Source: Prevotella sp.
GTDB taxonomy: Bacteria > Bacteroidota > Bacteroidia > Bacteroidales > Bacteroidaceae
NCBI GenBank assembly: GCA_017447515.1
Contig: JAFSNG010000049.1
Coordinates: 84,240 to 148,239 of the forward strand
Direction: 5' to 3'
DNA: 64,000 bases
The notes under the pieces were generated by a model, which worked only from the letters and a program-made list of their open reading frames with translations, made no database searches and had not been told where the DNA came from. The translations under genes and the position numbers were made by a program. Below, one piece after another: positions 37,613-48,100 of the stretch. Every line of letters starts with the position of its first letter. The first letter of the stretch is position 1.

Positions 37613-39757
37613 TTAAACTATTTCACGACGTTTCTCTATCACTGAGGCCTTGCAGGGGATGAACACCCATACGGTGGTACCCTTGCCAAGTTCCGATTGC
37701 AATTCGACAGTACCTCCCATCTGCTCTACCAATGCTTGCGTAATAGGCAGGTTAAGTCCCGAGCCGCAAAGCTCGTCTTGCTCGTCGCGTACGAAACGTT
37801 CGAAAGCGTGAGGCAACGTCTTTTCGTCAATACCGCGACCAGTGTCCTCAATACTGATGGCCAACTCTCCATGACGGTATTCATACTTTGTGCGGATAGT
37901 ACCTTTCTCGGTGTATTTCACAGCGGTACCACACAGTTTCTCAATAACCTTGCTGACATGTTCCAAGTCGATGGTAACGAGCAACCGCTCGTAAGGATTA
38001 TCTACGACGACCTTCACATCAGGACTGACGCCAGAGAGTCCGAGTTGACACCAGCTGTCAAAGAGCATGGCGAAGTCGGCCTCTTCCTTCTTGAACTCTA
38101 TCATGTTGGCATCCAGTCGCGACAGGAACAAAATGTCGTTCACCAGTTGCAGCAACGAGTTTGAGTTCTGGCGTATCTCGTTCACGAACAATGCTTCGTC
38201 AGCCACGTCGTGCTCCGTCTCGAACAATTCGGCAAAACCAATCACCGTGTTCAGCGGCGTACGAATCTCATAACTCATATTCGTCAGGAAGGCTTGTTTC
38301 AGTGTTTCTGTCTCTTGGGCTTTCTTCGTTTCAATGGCCAGTTGCTGCTCCGTTTCTATCATCTGCGTCATATTGCGGCACATGCCGAAGTAGCGCTCTA
38401 CCTGACCATCCTCATTGATGAGCGGAATCATATTGAACTGCAACCATATAGGACGACGCTTCTCGTCACGAATCTCGGTTTCTATCGTCAGTTCTACAGG
38501 GCGTCGTGTCTTATGGTCCATGCGGTTCAACGCACTGGAGATGGCACGACGGAAACGCGGCGTTCCCAAGCGGATACAGCGCAACTGCGACAGAGACAAT
38601 TGGGTTTCGTTGATATTACTCGAAAGTTCCAGCGTAAATGTGTGGGGGTTGTAGTTTACCAGTCGCACCTCAGACACACGCAGGGCGTAATTCACGTTCG
38701 AGATGTATGTCTTAATACTCTTTGTTATCTCGCTGAGTTTCTTGAATCCTTCCTGCTGATGATGGAACGATTCCACCATTTCCGTCACGTTACGACCAGC
38801 CATATAGACACCTTCCAGTTCGCCATTTTCATTGCGGATAGGATTAATCGTTGACTCGTAATACATCCTCCCATGCAGTCCGAAGTCTTCAATATGGTAA
38901 ACAGGATCCGTGTAATCACCAAAATCAACAATTGCCGATGTACGTGTATTCTCCATCTGCTGGATGTCGACACCACAGTAGAAAGGATTGTTCTGCAACA
39001 GGAAACCGTCACGGATAACCTCTTCACGATCCTTGACACCAAACTGACGACATGCCTTCTCGTTGATGTCTGTCAAAACACCGTACTTGTCGTAATAGAT
39101 CATGTCCACCAACGACGATTCAAACACGGTCTGGTAGCGCAACAACAACTTGTTCACCGTCTCGCGGCGTCTTGCGTCGTCAGTCACGTCATGAAGGATG
39201 AACAGTAGGTCTTCCACCTCCTTGCGACTCTTACGGCGAGCTACGGATATAGAGAAATCGAACACCTTCCGCGAGCCGTCCTCCTTAGGCAATTCCCTCA
39301 CCCTGACAGTAGCTGAGGGAATGCGACCTTCACCAATTTCGAAAACCAACCTGCGGACTTCCTCGATATCATCACGTTCGAAAAGGCTGGCAAACTCTAT
39401 CGAATTATATTCCTTTGAGAATTCACCGCCTTCCTCGATAAAGACACAATAGCGACGCTGCATATTATAGAAACACAACTGCAGATGACTCGTCTGCAAC
39501 ACCAGCGACAGTCGGCCGTACTGGCTCAAGCCCTGCATCTTCGCATCCTGTTCGCGATAGTGAAAGACAAAATTGTAGAACAGCAGCACGAAGAATCCGA
39601 TGAGGAAAAAGGCTGTAAAGTACGCTGTCATGTGCTGAAAGTCGAAGAGCCGTTCTACGTTGATTCCCACCTGTGCCATCGAGGGCGACGAGAAAGTCAG
39701 CAACAGGCTTCCGGCCATTGCTCGCTGGATGATATTTTTGCTACGTTTTAGGTCCAT
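37613..39757 (-). CDS. PAS-domain sensor pseudokinase, Tyr at H-box and degenerate ATPase (gene 1)
   Basis: 714 residues; signal-like N-terminus, one membrane segment (about 45-68), PAS regions (about 80-470). The HisKA-like box is NMSYEIRTPLNTVIGF with Tyr496 (codon TAT). The HATPase N-box reads KLCGTAVKYT, with Thr in place of the Mg-binding Asn. The G2 box reads GSGLNLPI instead of GLGL; DTGRGI is kept. It therefore looks doubly inactive as a kinase and may be a regulatory partner of gene 2, encoded 21 bp downstream. First gene of the operon. Confidence 0.88.
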   Translation of the reverse strand: MDLKRSKNIIQRAMAGSLLLTFSSPSMAQVGINVERLFDFQHMTAYFTAFFLIGFFVLLFYNFVFHYREQDAKMQGLSQYGRLSLVLQTSHLQLCFYNMQRRYCVFIEEGGEFSKEYNSIEFASLFERDDIEEVRRLVFEIGEGRIPSATVRVRELPKEDGSRKVFDFSISVARRKSRKEVEDLLFILHDVTDDARRRETVNKLLLRYQTVFESSLVDMIYYDKYGVLTDINEKACRQFGVKDREEVIRDGFLLQNNPFYCGVDIQQMENTRTSAIVDFGDYTDPVYHIEDFGLHGRMYYESTINPIRNENGELEGVYMAGRNVTEMVESFHHQQEGFKKLSEITKSIKTYISNVNYALRVSEVRLVNYNPHTFTLELSSNINETQLSLSQLRCIRLGTPRFRRAISSALNRMDHKTRRPVELTIETEIRDEKRRPIWLQFNMIPLINEDGQVERYFGMCRNMTQMIETEQQLAIETKKAQETETLKQAFLTNMSYEIRTPLNTVIGFAELFETEHDVADEALFVNEIRQNSNSLLQLVNDILFLSRLDANMIEFKKEEADFAMLFDSWCQLGLSGVSPDVKVVVDNPYERLLVTIDLEHVSKVIEKLCGTAVKYTEKGTIRTKYEYRHGELAISIEDTGRGIDEKTLPHAFERFVRDEQDELCGSGLNLPITQALVEQMGGTVELQSELGKGTTVWVFIPCKASVIEKRREIV

Positions 39758-39797
39758 CTTGCTGTTAAGGAATAGTCATTTATACCATTATTGCCCA

Positions 39798-39828
39798 CAA
39801 AGATAGGCAAAAAATAGACAATAACCAA
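39798..39828 (-). promoter_or_regulatory. Promoter of the four-kinase operon
   Basis: The minus strand has TATCTTTG (complement of 39798-39805) and TTG (complement of 39826-39828) with a 20-bp spacer, about 40 bases before the first kinase ATG. Confidence 0.65.
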
Positions 39829-39846
39829 ATTTTTTATCAAAATATT

Positions 39847-39876
39847 TTGTATTTTGCTCACTTATTTGTAACTTTG
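39847..39876 (+). promoter_or_regulatory. Promoter of frr-rsgA
   Basis: TTG 39847-39849 and TAACTTTG 39869-39876, spacer 19 bp; leader about 25 nt. It diverges from the kinase operon promoter. Confidence 0.7.
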
Positions 39877-39905
39877 TTGCCTATAAAACCAAAAACAGTA
39901 CAATT

Positions 39906-40466
39906 ATGATAGACGTTAAAGCAACATTAGCCTCAGCTGAAGAGCGCATGGAGATGGCAGCAATGTTCCTCGAAGAGGAGCTGAACCGTGTCCGTGCCGG
40001 ACGTGCCAACGTGGCCATCCTCAGCGGTGTCAGAGTAGAGTCCTATGGACAGAAAGTTCCCCTCAACCAAGTAGCCAACGTGTCGACTCCCGATGCACGT
40101 ACCATTGCTATCAAGCCTTGGGACCGCAAGCAAATCAAGGACATCGAGAAGGCTATCATGGACAGCGACGTAGGTATCACCCCTGAAAACAATGGTGAAA
40201 TCATCCGCCTGGGCATTCCTCAGCCTACCGAGGAGCGTCGTCGCGACCTCGTGAAGCAGTGTAACAAGATTGCCGAGAAGGCGAAGGTCGAGGTTCGTAA
40301 CGTTCGTGGCGACATCAAGGACAAGCTGAAGAAAGCCATCAAGGATGGTCTTTCTGAGGACAACGAGAAGGATGCCGAGCTCGAACTCCAGAAGCTTCAC
40401 GACAAGTACATCAAGAAGCTCGACGAGCTGATGGAAGCCAAGAACAAGGAAATCATGACCGTATAA
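39906..40466 (+). CDS. frr: Ribosome recycling factor
   Basis: 186 residues, the standard RRF length. Signatures: [14 protein letters not shown] near the N-terminus, [31 protein letters not shown] and [14 protein letters not shown]. It splits post-termination ribosomes together with EF-G. rsgA follows after 2 bp, so both ribosome-related genes are translated from one message. Confidence 0.98.
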   Translation: MIDVKATLASAEERMEMAAMFLEEELNRVRAGRANVAILSGVRVESYGQKVPLNQVANVSTPDARTIAIKPWDRKQIKDIEKAIMDSDVGITPENNGEIIRLGIPQPTEERRRDLVKQCNKIAEKAKVEVRNVRGDIKDKLKKAIKDGLSEDNEKDAELELQKLHDKYIKKLDELMEAKNKEIMTV

Positions 40467-40468
40467 TA

Positions 40469-41440
40469 TTGAAGGGACTTGTCATTAAGAATACTGGAAG
40501 CTGGTACACCGTCCTGACGGACGATGGCCAGCTCCTTGATTGTAAAGTGAAGGGCAATTTCCGCATCAAGGGAATACGCTCTACCAATCCTGTGGCCGTG
40601 GGCGACCGCGTCTCCATAGAGGTGAGTGGTGAGGGACCAGAGGTAAGAGGTTGGATAACGGAAATCGAAGACCGCCGCAACTACATCATCCGCAAGAGCA
40701 TCAACCTCTCCAAGCAGAGCCACATCCTCGCTGCCAACGTCGATCAGGCATTGCTCGTCGTCACCGTCAGCCGTCCTGAGACCTCCACCACGTTCATCGA
40801 CCGTTTCCTGGCATCCGCCGAGGCCTATCGCGTACCCGTGATACTTATATTTAATAAGGTGGACATACTCTCCGACGAAGAGCTGCACTACCAGCAAATG
40901 ATGATGAACCTCTATGAGACCGTTGGTTATGAGTGCAGGGCCGTCTCTGCTACGACAGGGCAAGGCGTAGAGGAGCTGCGCCCCTTGCTCGAAGGCAAGA
41001 TTACCCTCCTCAGCGGCAACAGCGGCGTGGGTAAGTCGACGCTCATCAATCGCCTTGTTCCCCATGCCAATCAGCGTGTGGCCGATATCAGCGAAGCACA
41101 CCAGACAGGCATGCACACCACCACCTTCTCCGAAATGATTCCCCTCACCTCTCTCACCTCTCACCCCTCACCTCTCACCTCTAAGAGTTGGCTCATCGAC
41201 ACCCCAGGCATCAAGGGTTTCGGCACCTTTGATATGGAGCGCGAAGAACTCACCAGCTACTTCCGCGAAATCTTCGAGTTCTCCAAGCAGTGCCGCTTTT
41301 CCGACTGCACCCACACCCACGAACCAGGCTGTGCCGTCCTCAAGGCCGTCGAAGACCACTACATCGCCCAAAGTCGCTATCAGTCGTATCTCTCGATGCT
41401 CGACGACAAAGACGAAAACAAATATCGCGAGGCCTACTAA
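40469..41440 (+). CDS. rsgA: Ribosome small-subunit GTPase RsgA (TTG start)
   Basis: 323 residues, starting with TTG two bases after the frr stop; no ATG or GTG is better placed. OB-fold N-terminus, then the circularly permuted GTPase: G4 NKVD, G5 SATTGQG, G1 [11 protein letters not shown]3 DTPGIKGF. The C-terminal zinc motif is [15 protein letters not shown] 7-bp repeat tract (41145-41182, unit CTCACCT) adds about 12 residues ([15 protein letters not shown]) between G2 and G3, a place normally short. A second tract (40621-40655) carries the complementary unit. The role is late 30S maturation. Confidence 0.95.
   Translation: MKGLVIKNTGSWYTVLTDDGQLLDCKVKGNFRIKGIRSTNPVAVGDRVSIEVSGEGPEVRGWITEIEDRRNYIIRKSINLSKQSHILAANVDQALLVVTVSRPETSTTFIDRFLASAEAYRVPVILIFNKVDILSDEELHYQQMMMNLYETVGYECRAVSATTGQGVEELRPLLEGKITLLSGNSGVGKSTLINRLVPHANQRVADISEAHQTGMHTTTFSEMIPLTSLTSHPSPLTSKSWLIDTPGIKGFGTFDMEREELTSYFREIFEFSKQCRFSDCTHTHEPGCAVLKAVEDHYIAQSRYQSYLSMLDDKDENKYREAY
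41145..41182 (+). repeat. Heptanucleotide repeat inside rsgA
   Basis: TCACC recurs at 41145, 41154, 41161, 41168 and 41175 (one 9-bp step, then 7-bp steps). The forward strand is stop-free in the rsgA frame; the reverse strand has TGA in each unit. Confidence 0.75.
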
Positions 41441-41457
41441 GCCCCGCGATATTTTTT
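41421..41457 (+). terminator. Terminator of frr-rsgA, overlapping the rsgA stop
   Basis: A 13-bp stem (41421-41433 with 41441-41453, one mismatch) has the stop codon in its loop and is followed by TTTTTT. Confidence 0.85.
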
Positions 41458-41461
41458 ATTA

Positions 41462-41516
41462 CATCAGACATCCGACATCACACATCAGACATCTTCCATC
41501 AGACATCTTACATATC
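41462..41516. repeat. Heptanucleotide repeat at the 3' end of aldA (8 units, CATCAGA type)
   Basis: CAT occurs every 7 bp from 41462 to 41511. Read in the aldA direction the units give TGA repeatedly, so stops follow the genuine TAA in all frames. Confidence 0.8.
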
Positions 41517-42950
41517 CTCGTAAGTATCCAGATACGTCACGTGAGTCACCAGATACTCATCGACGCCGTGCTTGCCGTCGGCACCACCGATACCCGACTT
41601 CTTCACGCCAGCGTGGAAGCCCTGAATGGCCTCGAAGTGCTCGCGGTTGATGTAAGTCTCGCCGAACTCCAGTTCACGGCAGGCCTTCACGGCAATGTTC
41701 AGGTCCTTGGTGAAGATGCTCGAAGCCAGACCGTACTCGCAGTCGTTGGCATACTTGATGGCTTCGTCGATGTCCGAGAATTCGATGAGCGGAATTACGG
41801 GACCAAATGTCTCCTCGTGGATGATGTCCATATCCTGTGTGCAATTGTCCAGCACGGTGGCGGCATAGAAGTAACCCTTCGTGCCTACGCGGTGACCACC
41901 GCAGAGCAGCTTGGCACCCTGCTTGATGGCGCGCTCCACCTTCTCCGTTACGCTCTCCAGTGCGCGCTGTTCTACCAGCGGACCCATGTCGACGCTCTCG
42001 TCCTTGCAGACGTCGCCCACCTTCACCTTCGACATCTTGTCGACCAGTATCTTCGTGAATGCCTCCTTCACTTCCTTCTGCACGTAGACGCGCTCGGCAT
42101 TGTTACAAATCTGTCCGTTGTTGCCGATACGTGAGTCGACAATCCACTGAGCGGCGCGCTCCAAGTCGGCATCCTTCATCACGATAGCAGGGGCCTTACC
42201 GCCCAGCTCCAACGATACCTTGGTGATATTCTTCGATGCGGCAGCCATGATACTCTCACCGGCGCCTACAGAACCCGTCACGCTGACAATGTCAATCTTC
42301 GGGCTGCCAGCCATCTCGTTACCGATGACTGAACCCTTACCCGTTACGATGTTGATGACACCTGCAGGCAGACCGATTTCGTCAACAATCTTACCGAACT
42401 CCGTACAGTTCTCAGGCGTGAGCTGACTCGGCTTGATAACGATGGTACAGCCGGCAATCAGCGCAGCACCGGCCTTGCGGGCAATGAGGAAGAACGGGAA
42501 GTTCCAGGGCAGGATGCCTGCCACCACGCCGATAGGCTTCTTCGTCAGCAGGATGGTCTCGTTCGGACGGTCAGAAGGGATAATCTCACCCTCGATATGG
42601 CGTGCGAAGGTAGCCATATACTCGAAGTAGGCAATCGTGGCGCCCACCTCTATCGAGGCCCATGTGCGCGTCTTTCCCTGCTCACGCATAATAATCTCCG
42701 TAAATTCCTTCTCGCGTTTCTTGATGCCCTCGGCCATCTTCAGCAGATAGCCGGCGCGCTCGATGGCGGGCGTCTTGCCCCATGCCTTCTGTGCAGCGCG
42801 TGCTGCATCCAAAGCGCGGTTGACGTCTTCGATGGTTCCTTCCGGCTGACGGCTGATCACTTCCTCTGTCGAGGGGTTCAACACGTCAATCCACTTGCCG
42901 TTCGAGCTCTCGCAGAACTGGCCGTTGATGTACATTTTTAAGTCTTTCAT
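41508..42950 (-). CDS. aldA: Aldehyde dehydrogenase, lactaldehyde/glycolaldehyde type
   Basis: 480 residues and, as I recall the E. coli AldA sequence, close to it along the whole length: MYINGQF, ILPWNFPFFLIARK, VSLELGGKAPAIVMKDADLE, HEETFGPVIPL, FGETYINREHFEAIQGFHAG and KSGIGGADGKHG. The catalytic Cys sits in NNGQICNNAERVY and the general-base Glu in LELGGK. It oxidises lactaldehyde to lactate with NAD, as in fucose and rhamnose breakdown. No fucose or rhamnose genes are adjacent. The GH43 gene lies 42 bp upstream on the same strand. Confidence 0.88.
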   Translation of the reverse strand: MKDLKMYINGQFCESSNGKWIDVLNPSTEEVISRQPEGTIEDVNRALDAARAAQKAWGKTPAIERAGYLLKMAEGIKKREKEFTEIIMREQGKTRTWASIEVGATIAYFEYMATFARHIEGEIIPSDRPNETILLTKKPIGVVAGILPWNFPFFLIARKAGAALIAGCTIVIKPSQLTPENCTEFGKIVDEIGLPAGVINIVTGKGSVIGNEMAGSPKIDIVSVTGSVGAGESIMAAASKNITKVSLELGGKAPAIVMKDADLERAAQWIVDSRIGNNGQICNNAERVYVQKEVKEAFTKILVDKMSKVKVGDVCKDESVDMGPLVEQRALESVTEKVERAIKQGAKLLCGGHRVGTKGYFYAATVLDNCTQDMDIIHEETFGPVIPLIEFSDIDEAIKYANDCEYGLASSIFTKDLNIAVKACRELEFGETYINREHFEAIQGFHAGVKKSGIGGADGKHGVDEYLVTHVTYLDTYEDM

Positions 42951-42992
42951 ACGTGTAATAATGTTTGTTTTAGTAGGTGAATAATATATGAA

Positions 42993-44723
42993 TTACATTC
43001 TCTTGACACTCTGTTTCCGTCCGTTCTCGTCGGTATATTGCTCAATGACGATGCCCTGATGCTGCTGTCCGTCCGTCAGTCGGCGGCCTGACAGGTCGTA
43101 GCGCTCGGTCTTCACCACCTTGCTGCCCTCCACCTCATGGATGCCGGCCGAACCAACCTCCGTGGCCTGCCAACTGTCCAGATAGACGCCAGTGCCTGAG
43201 GCAGCGATGATAAACATGGTCTTCAGTCCATTACATACATTGGGATCCACATCTACCTCGTAATCCTGCATGTCGTCCGACGCAATGTTGATGGTGGCAG
43301 CTACTTTGCCGGTCTTTCTACTGAAGCGGACTTCTACGGTACCCTCACCTTTCGCGCGTACCATGAATTTCTCGGCACCAGTCTCGCCGAAGTCCACCTT
43401 GCGCAGCTGAATCCAAGCACCCTCAGCCATCTTCACCTGCATGTTTGCCGAAGCGTCGTTGCCCAGATTGCTGATGCGGCCGTTCTTCTTGACGTTCGTA
43501 AAGTCCTCGTACTCGATACCGCCACAGGTCGCCATCGTCTCAGCCTGCTGCTCCTTGTAGGGATTCAGCGTGCCGATGGCCTCGACACCCTCAAGATTTA
43601 GCGTAACCTTATTAATGGTCTGCGTACTCTCGTTCACCGTAGCCTTGTTCACGCTGATTGAACGATAGGTACCTGCACTACCGTCCACAGCATTCTCACT
43701 CTTCATTGCTTCCAACAAGGCTCCATTATGGTATATATGATAATAAGTACCCTTGAATTTCTGCAGGTGAGAGTGGTTGTTGGGCGACGTGCCTGGATGT
43801 GGACCATAAACGCCTTTGTATACCCATGAGTCGGGATCCATCGGATTATCGCTGACCATATAGCACATGGTACAAGTCTCAGGTGCCGACATATTGAGCC
43901 CGTGCTCCGCCTTATAGGCTTCCCATTCGCCAGCGGTCTCAGCACGGCTGGCCCAGTTCGAGCAGTAGGTGTACACATACTTCCCACCGATGACATTCAA
44001 CTCGCTGGCCTCGAATTGATAAGGCGCAGGTAACTTAATAGCCGAACCATCAACGGAAATCATATCGCTATTCAACTTTGCGAAACCTGCATTGTAAGGC
44101 ATAAAGTTAGTACCTTTATTGTTGGGGTCACCACCACCGAAGGAAATCCACCCTGTACCATTTTCGTCGATGACTACACCTGGGTCGAAACACCAGCTAC
44201 AAGGGTTGACACCTGGAGTATTTCCTGAAATCATAGCGTTCGACAGAGGCGACTTCCAAGGACCAAGAGGTGAATCGGCCGTAAGCACACCAACGTTTAC
44301 AGCCCAGTTGGCAAAGTAGAGGAAAAATTCATCCTTGTCAGTTTCTTCATTGTGGCGCCACGTCACAGAAGGAGCCCATGACCTATAGAAATTTCCACCC
44401 CACTTGGAACATATTTTGGCCACATCAATGGTACCATGGAAGGTCCAGTTCACCATATCCTCCGTAGAGAACACCACAAACGACTTGATGTCACCGTAAC
44501 CATTGTCACCTTTCTTGCCGTTGGCAATGAACTGCTGGTGGTCGTTCGAACCATACACGTAGAGTCGTCCGTTGTATTCCAGCGCCGTAGGGTCAGCGCA
44601 GAATACGCTGCCACTGATGGGATTACCCTCGCTCGTGCTCTTGAATTCCTTCGCCAGCGTCTGTGCGTCAGTCTGAAGGCAAGCCGCCATCATGGCCGCC
44701 ATCATAAATAGTTTCTTTCTCAT
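42993..44723 (-). CDS. GH43 glycosidase with CBM6, secreted
   Basis: 576 residues with signal peptide (cleavage after TDA). The five-bladed GH43 propeller spans about 30-340. ADPTALEYNGRLYVYGSND carries the general-base Asp and SWAPSVTWR is typical; the general acid is probably the Glu in QFEASELNVIGG. A CBM6-like domain follows (about 395-515, from IEYEDFTNVKK to YLDSWQAT). The tail (ERYDLSGRRLTDG, then a basic end) resembles the linker/sorting tails of Prevotella secreted enzymes, possibly for type IX secretion. GH43-CBM6 proteins are usually arabinofuranosidases or xylosidases. Downstream of trxA by 9 bp. Confidence 0.85.
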   Translation of the reverse strand: MRKKLFMMAAMMAACLQTDAQTLAKEFKSTSEGNPISGSVFCADPTALEYNGRLYVYGSNDHQQFIANGKKGDNGYGDIKSFVVFSTEDMVNWTFHGTIDVAKICSKWGGNFYRSWAPSVTWRHNEETDKDEFFLYFANWAVNVGVLTADSPLGPWKSPLSNAMISGNTPGVNPCSWCFDPGVVIDENGTGWISFGGGDPNNKGTNFMPYNAGFAKLNSDMISVDGSAIKLPAPYQFEASELNVIGGKYVYTYCSNWASRAETAGEWEAYKAEHGLNMSAPETCTMCYMVSDNPMDPDSWVYKGVYGPHPGTSPNNHSHLQKFKGTYYHIYHNGALLEAMKSENAVDGSAGTYRSISVNKATVNESTQTINKVTLNLEGVEAIGTLNPYKEQQAETMATCGGIEYEDFTNVKKNGRISNLGNDASANMQVKMAEGAWIQLRKVDFGETGAEKFMVRAKGEGTVEVRFSRKTGKVAATINIASDDMQDYEVDVDPNVCNGLKTMFIIAASGTGVYLDSWQATEVGSAGIHEVEGSKVVKTERYDLSGRRLTDGQQHQGIVIEQYTDENGRKQSVKRM

Positions 44724-44732
44724 CTTTCTCCT

Positions 44733-45047
44733 TTACAGTAGTGCATCGAACTTCTCCTGGAGCTTGGCCTTGGACTGTGCGCCGACAATCTTGTCGACCA
44801 CCTGACCACCCTTGAAGAACAGGATAGAGGGGATGTTGCGGATGCCGAACTCAACGGCCAGATCCTCGTTATCCTCAACGTCGCACTTGCCAACGGTAAT
44901 CTTGCCGTCGTACTCCTTTGCCAGTTCACTGATAACGGGACCAACCATACGGCAGGGACCGCACCATGTTGCCCAGAAATCTACTACTAACGGCTGTTCG
45001 CCATTCTTCAGACTCTCAAAATTCTCACTTGTGATTGTTACTTCCAT
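44733..45047 (-). CDS. trxA: Thioredoxin
   Basis: 104 residues from ATG (complement of 45045-45047); the TTG-initiated extension adds five unsupported residues. Active site WATWCGPCRMV, conserved VDFWA, KCDVEDNEDLA, IRNIPSILFFKGG and the cis-Pro are present. General cytoplasmic disulfide reductase. Sits between dnaE and the GH43 gene on the same strand; only 9 bp from GH43. Confidence 0.97.
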   Translation of the reverse strand: MEVTITSENFESLKNGEQPLVVDFWATWCGPCRMVGPVISELAKEYDGKITVGKCDVEDNEDLAVEFGIRNIPSILFFKGGQVVDKIVGAQSKAKLQEKFDALL

Positions 45048-45117
45048 AATCTTAATTTTCAATTAGACATTATACTGTTTATTTTCTCAATCTACTTCTT
45101 GCAAATACCGTGCCATT

Positions 45118-48100
45118 TTAATTGATCTTATAGCTGAGGGCCTCGGTATTCTCGATATATTGTATCAGACTGGTCTTTACGTCGACCGTCTTCGAACCAC
45201 TGCGAAGCAGGACATGCTGTTTGCCTGACGAGTCGTGCAGCAAGAAGTAAAGCTGCGTCTTGCCAGGGCTGGTGCTGATGAGTTCGTTCAGTTCCTCAAC
45301 GATTTGCTCGTTCAGCATGTCGGTAGCCAGCGAGATGGTAATCTTATCGATGGCTCTCTCCTTGACATCCTGCAGCAACTCCACATTGGTGACTTTCAGC
45401 TCCTTCTGGTCGCTATAGTGGAAGCGCGTAGCCATCTTGCCAGTGACGTAAACGGCAGCACCCTCGATGAATTTCCCGTTCAGGTTCATCCAGTCCTCGC
45501 CAAAAAGTACCAGTTCGCCAGAACCCTCAAAGTCCTCGAGGGTAACGATGCCCCAAGGCTTGTTGTTCTTGCCGAAACGCTGCTGAATGCCTGTGACGAT
45601 GCCGCCCAGGGTGATGTCTTCGCGGTCGGTCAGTGCTGCACAGCGGTCTGCCAATTCGGCACAACGGGCATTGCAGAGGTTGTCGAGCACTATCTTGTAT
45701 TCGTCCAGCGGATGGGCGGAGAGGTAGATGCCCACTAGTTCGCGCTCTTTGTTCAGGCGTTCGATGTCGCTCCAGCGGATGTCGGACTTGGGAATGGCGG
45801 GCGTCTGAATGGCAATGTCGCCGAAATCGCCGAACAGCGAGGTCTGTGCCTGTTGCTTCTCGGCCTGATAGGTCTGTCCGAAACGCATGATGGTGTCGAT
45901 GAATGTCTCGCCTTTGTGATTCTGTACGAAGAAGTCCTCACGACGGATGCCAAACGAGTCGAAGCCACCGCTGAGTGCCAGCGATTCGAAGGCTTTGCGG
46001 TTGACTTGCCCGAAGTTGATGCGTTGCACGAAGTCGAAGATGTCCTTGTAGGGGCCGTTCTTCTCGCGTTCGTCGATGATGGCTTCTGCCACACCATCGC
46101 CGATACCTTTGATAGCCGCCAGTCCGAAGCGTATCTGACCATGATGGTTCACACCGAACTTCTGGTATGACTCGTTGACGTCGGGACCCAGCGTGGCGAT
46201 ACCCATCGCCTTGCATTCGTCCATCAGTTTCGTGATTTCCGTTATCTGGTCGCGACGGCGGCTCATGATGGCAGCCATGAACTCCGCAGGGTAGTTGGCC
46301 TTGAGGTAAGCCGTCTGATAAGCCACCCACGAATAGCAGGCCGCGTGCGACTTGTTGAAGGCGTAGGAGGCGAAGGCTTCCCAGTCGCCCCATATCTTGT
46401 CGAGTATCTTGGGGTCGTGACCGTTCTTCACGCCGCCCTCGATGAATTTGGGCTTCATGGCGTCGACGATGTCCTTCTTCTTCTTACCCATCGCCTTTCG
46501 CAGGGCGTCACTCTCACCACGTGTGAAGTCGGCCAGCAGACGGCTGAGCAACATCACCTGCTCCTGATAGACGGTAATGCCGTAGGTATCCTTCAGATAT
46601 TTCTCCATCACGGGGATATCGTAGGTGATGGGTTCGTCACCGTGCTTGCGGCGGATGAACTGCGGGATATAGCCCATAGGTCCAGGACGATACAGCGCAT
46701 TCATGGCGATGAGGTCTTCGAACACCGTCGGCTTCAGTTCGCGCAGGTATTTCTGCATACCTGCCGACTCAAACTGGAACGTGCCGATGGTGCGCCCCTG
46801 CTGGTAGAGTTCGAAGGTCTTGGGGTCGTCAATGGGGATGTGGTCCAAGTCGACGTCAATACCGCGCGTCTGCTTGATGACGGCGCAGGCTTCCTTCATC
46901 TCCGAGAGTGTCTTCAGTCCCAGGAAGTCCATCTTGATAAGGCCTGTCGACTCGATGACGTGACCGTCGTACTGCGTACAGTTGGTCTTGGTGTCCTTGA
47001 AGTCCGGATCGTCGGCCGTCGAGACGGGAACCCAGTCGCTAATCGGGTCGCGACAGATAATGAAACCGCAAGCGTGGATGCCTGTACCACGAACAGTGCC
47101 TTCCAGCATCTTCGCATATTTGATGGTGTTGCGCAAAGCGGGGTCGTTGCTGGCTTCAGCCTCCTGCAATTCGCGCACGGCCTTGATGGCATTGGGCAGA
47201 TTCATCTTCGGCTGCTTGCCGTCCACATCGGGCAACCGGTCGGGAATGGCTTTACAGAGGGCGTTGACAATGTTCAGCGGCACTTTTTCCACACGCGCAA
47301 CGTCCTTGAGGCTGTTCTTGGTGGCCATCGTGGCATAGGTGATGATGTGCGCACAGTTCTCGTGACCGTATTTGTCCTCCACCCATTTCAGCACGCGGCC
47401 ACGACCGTCGTCGTCGAAGTCGGTATCGATATCGGGCAACGAGATGCGGTCCGGATTCAGGAAACGCTCAAACAGCAGGTCGTACTTCAATGGGTCTATC
47501 TTCGTGATGCCCAGACAGTAGGCTACCACCGAACCTGCCGCAGAGCCACGTCCCGGACCGACCATCACGTCCAGCTCGTCGCGGGCACTATTGATGAAGT
47601 CCTGCACGATGAGGAAGTAGCCCGGGAAACCCATCGTCTTCATGATGTGCAGCTCGAAGCGAATGCGGTCGTCAATGTCCTTGCTTCTCTCCTTTCCGTA
47701 GATTCGGTCGGCACCCTCATACGCCAGTTTCGCCAGATAGTCGGCTTCGAACTTGATGCGGTAGAGTTTCTCGAAACCGCCGAGCTTCTTGATTTTCTTC
47801 TCGCCCTCTTCTTGCGATAACGGGTTTTCCCCGTTCTCGTCGCTGGTAAACTCCCGGAACAGGTCGTCCTCGGAGAATTTCTGACGCCACTGCTCTTCCG
47901 TACCAAAGTCCTCGGGAATGGGGAAGAACGGCATGATGGGGTCGTGGTCGATGCTGTATATCTCGACCTTGTCGAGAATCTCCAGGGTATTCGACAGCGC
48001 CTCAGGCACATCGGCAAAGACCTCGTTCATCTCCTCGCGGGTCTTAAACCACTCCTGTTTCGAATAGAGCATTCGCGTGGGGTCGTCCAAATCCTTCGAC

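Noticed and set aside
46345-47820. 491-codon open frame antisense to dnaE
   Set aside because: It is fully inside DNA polymerase III alpha coding sequence.
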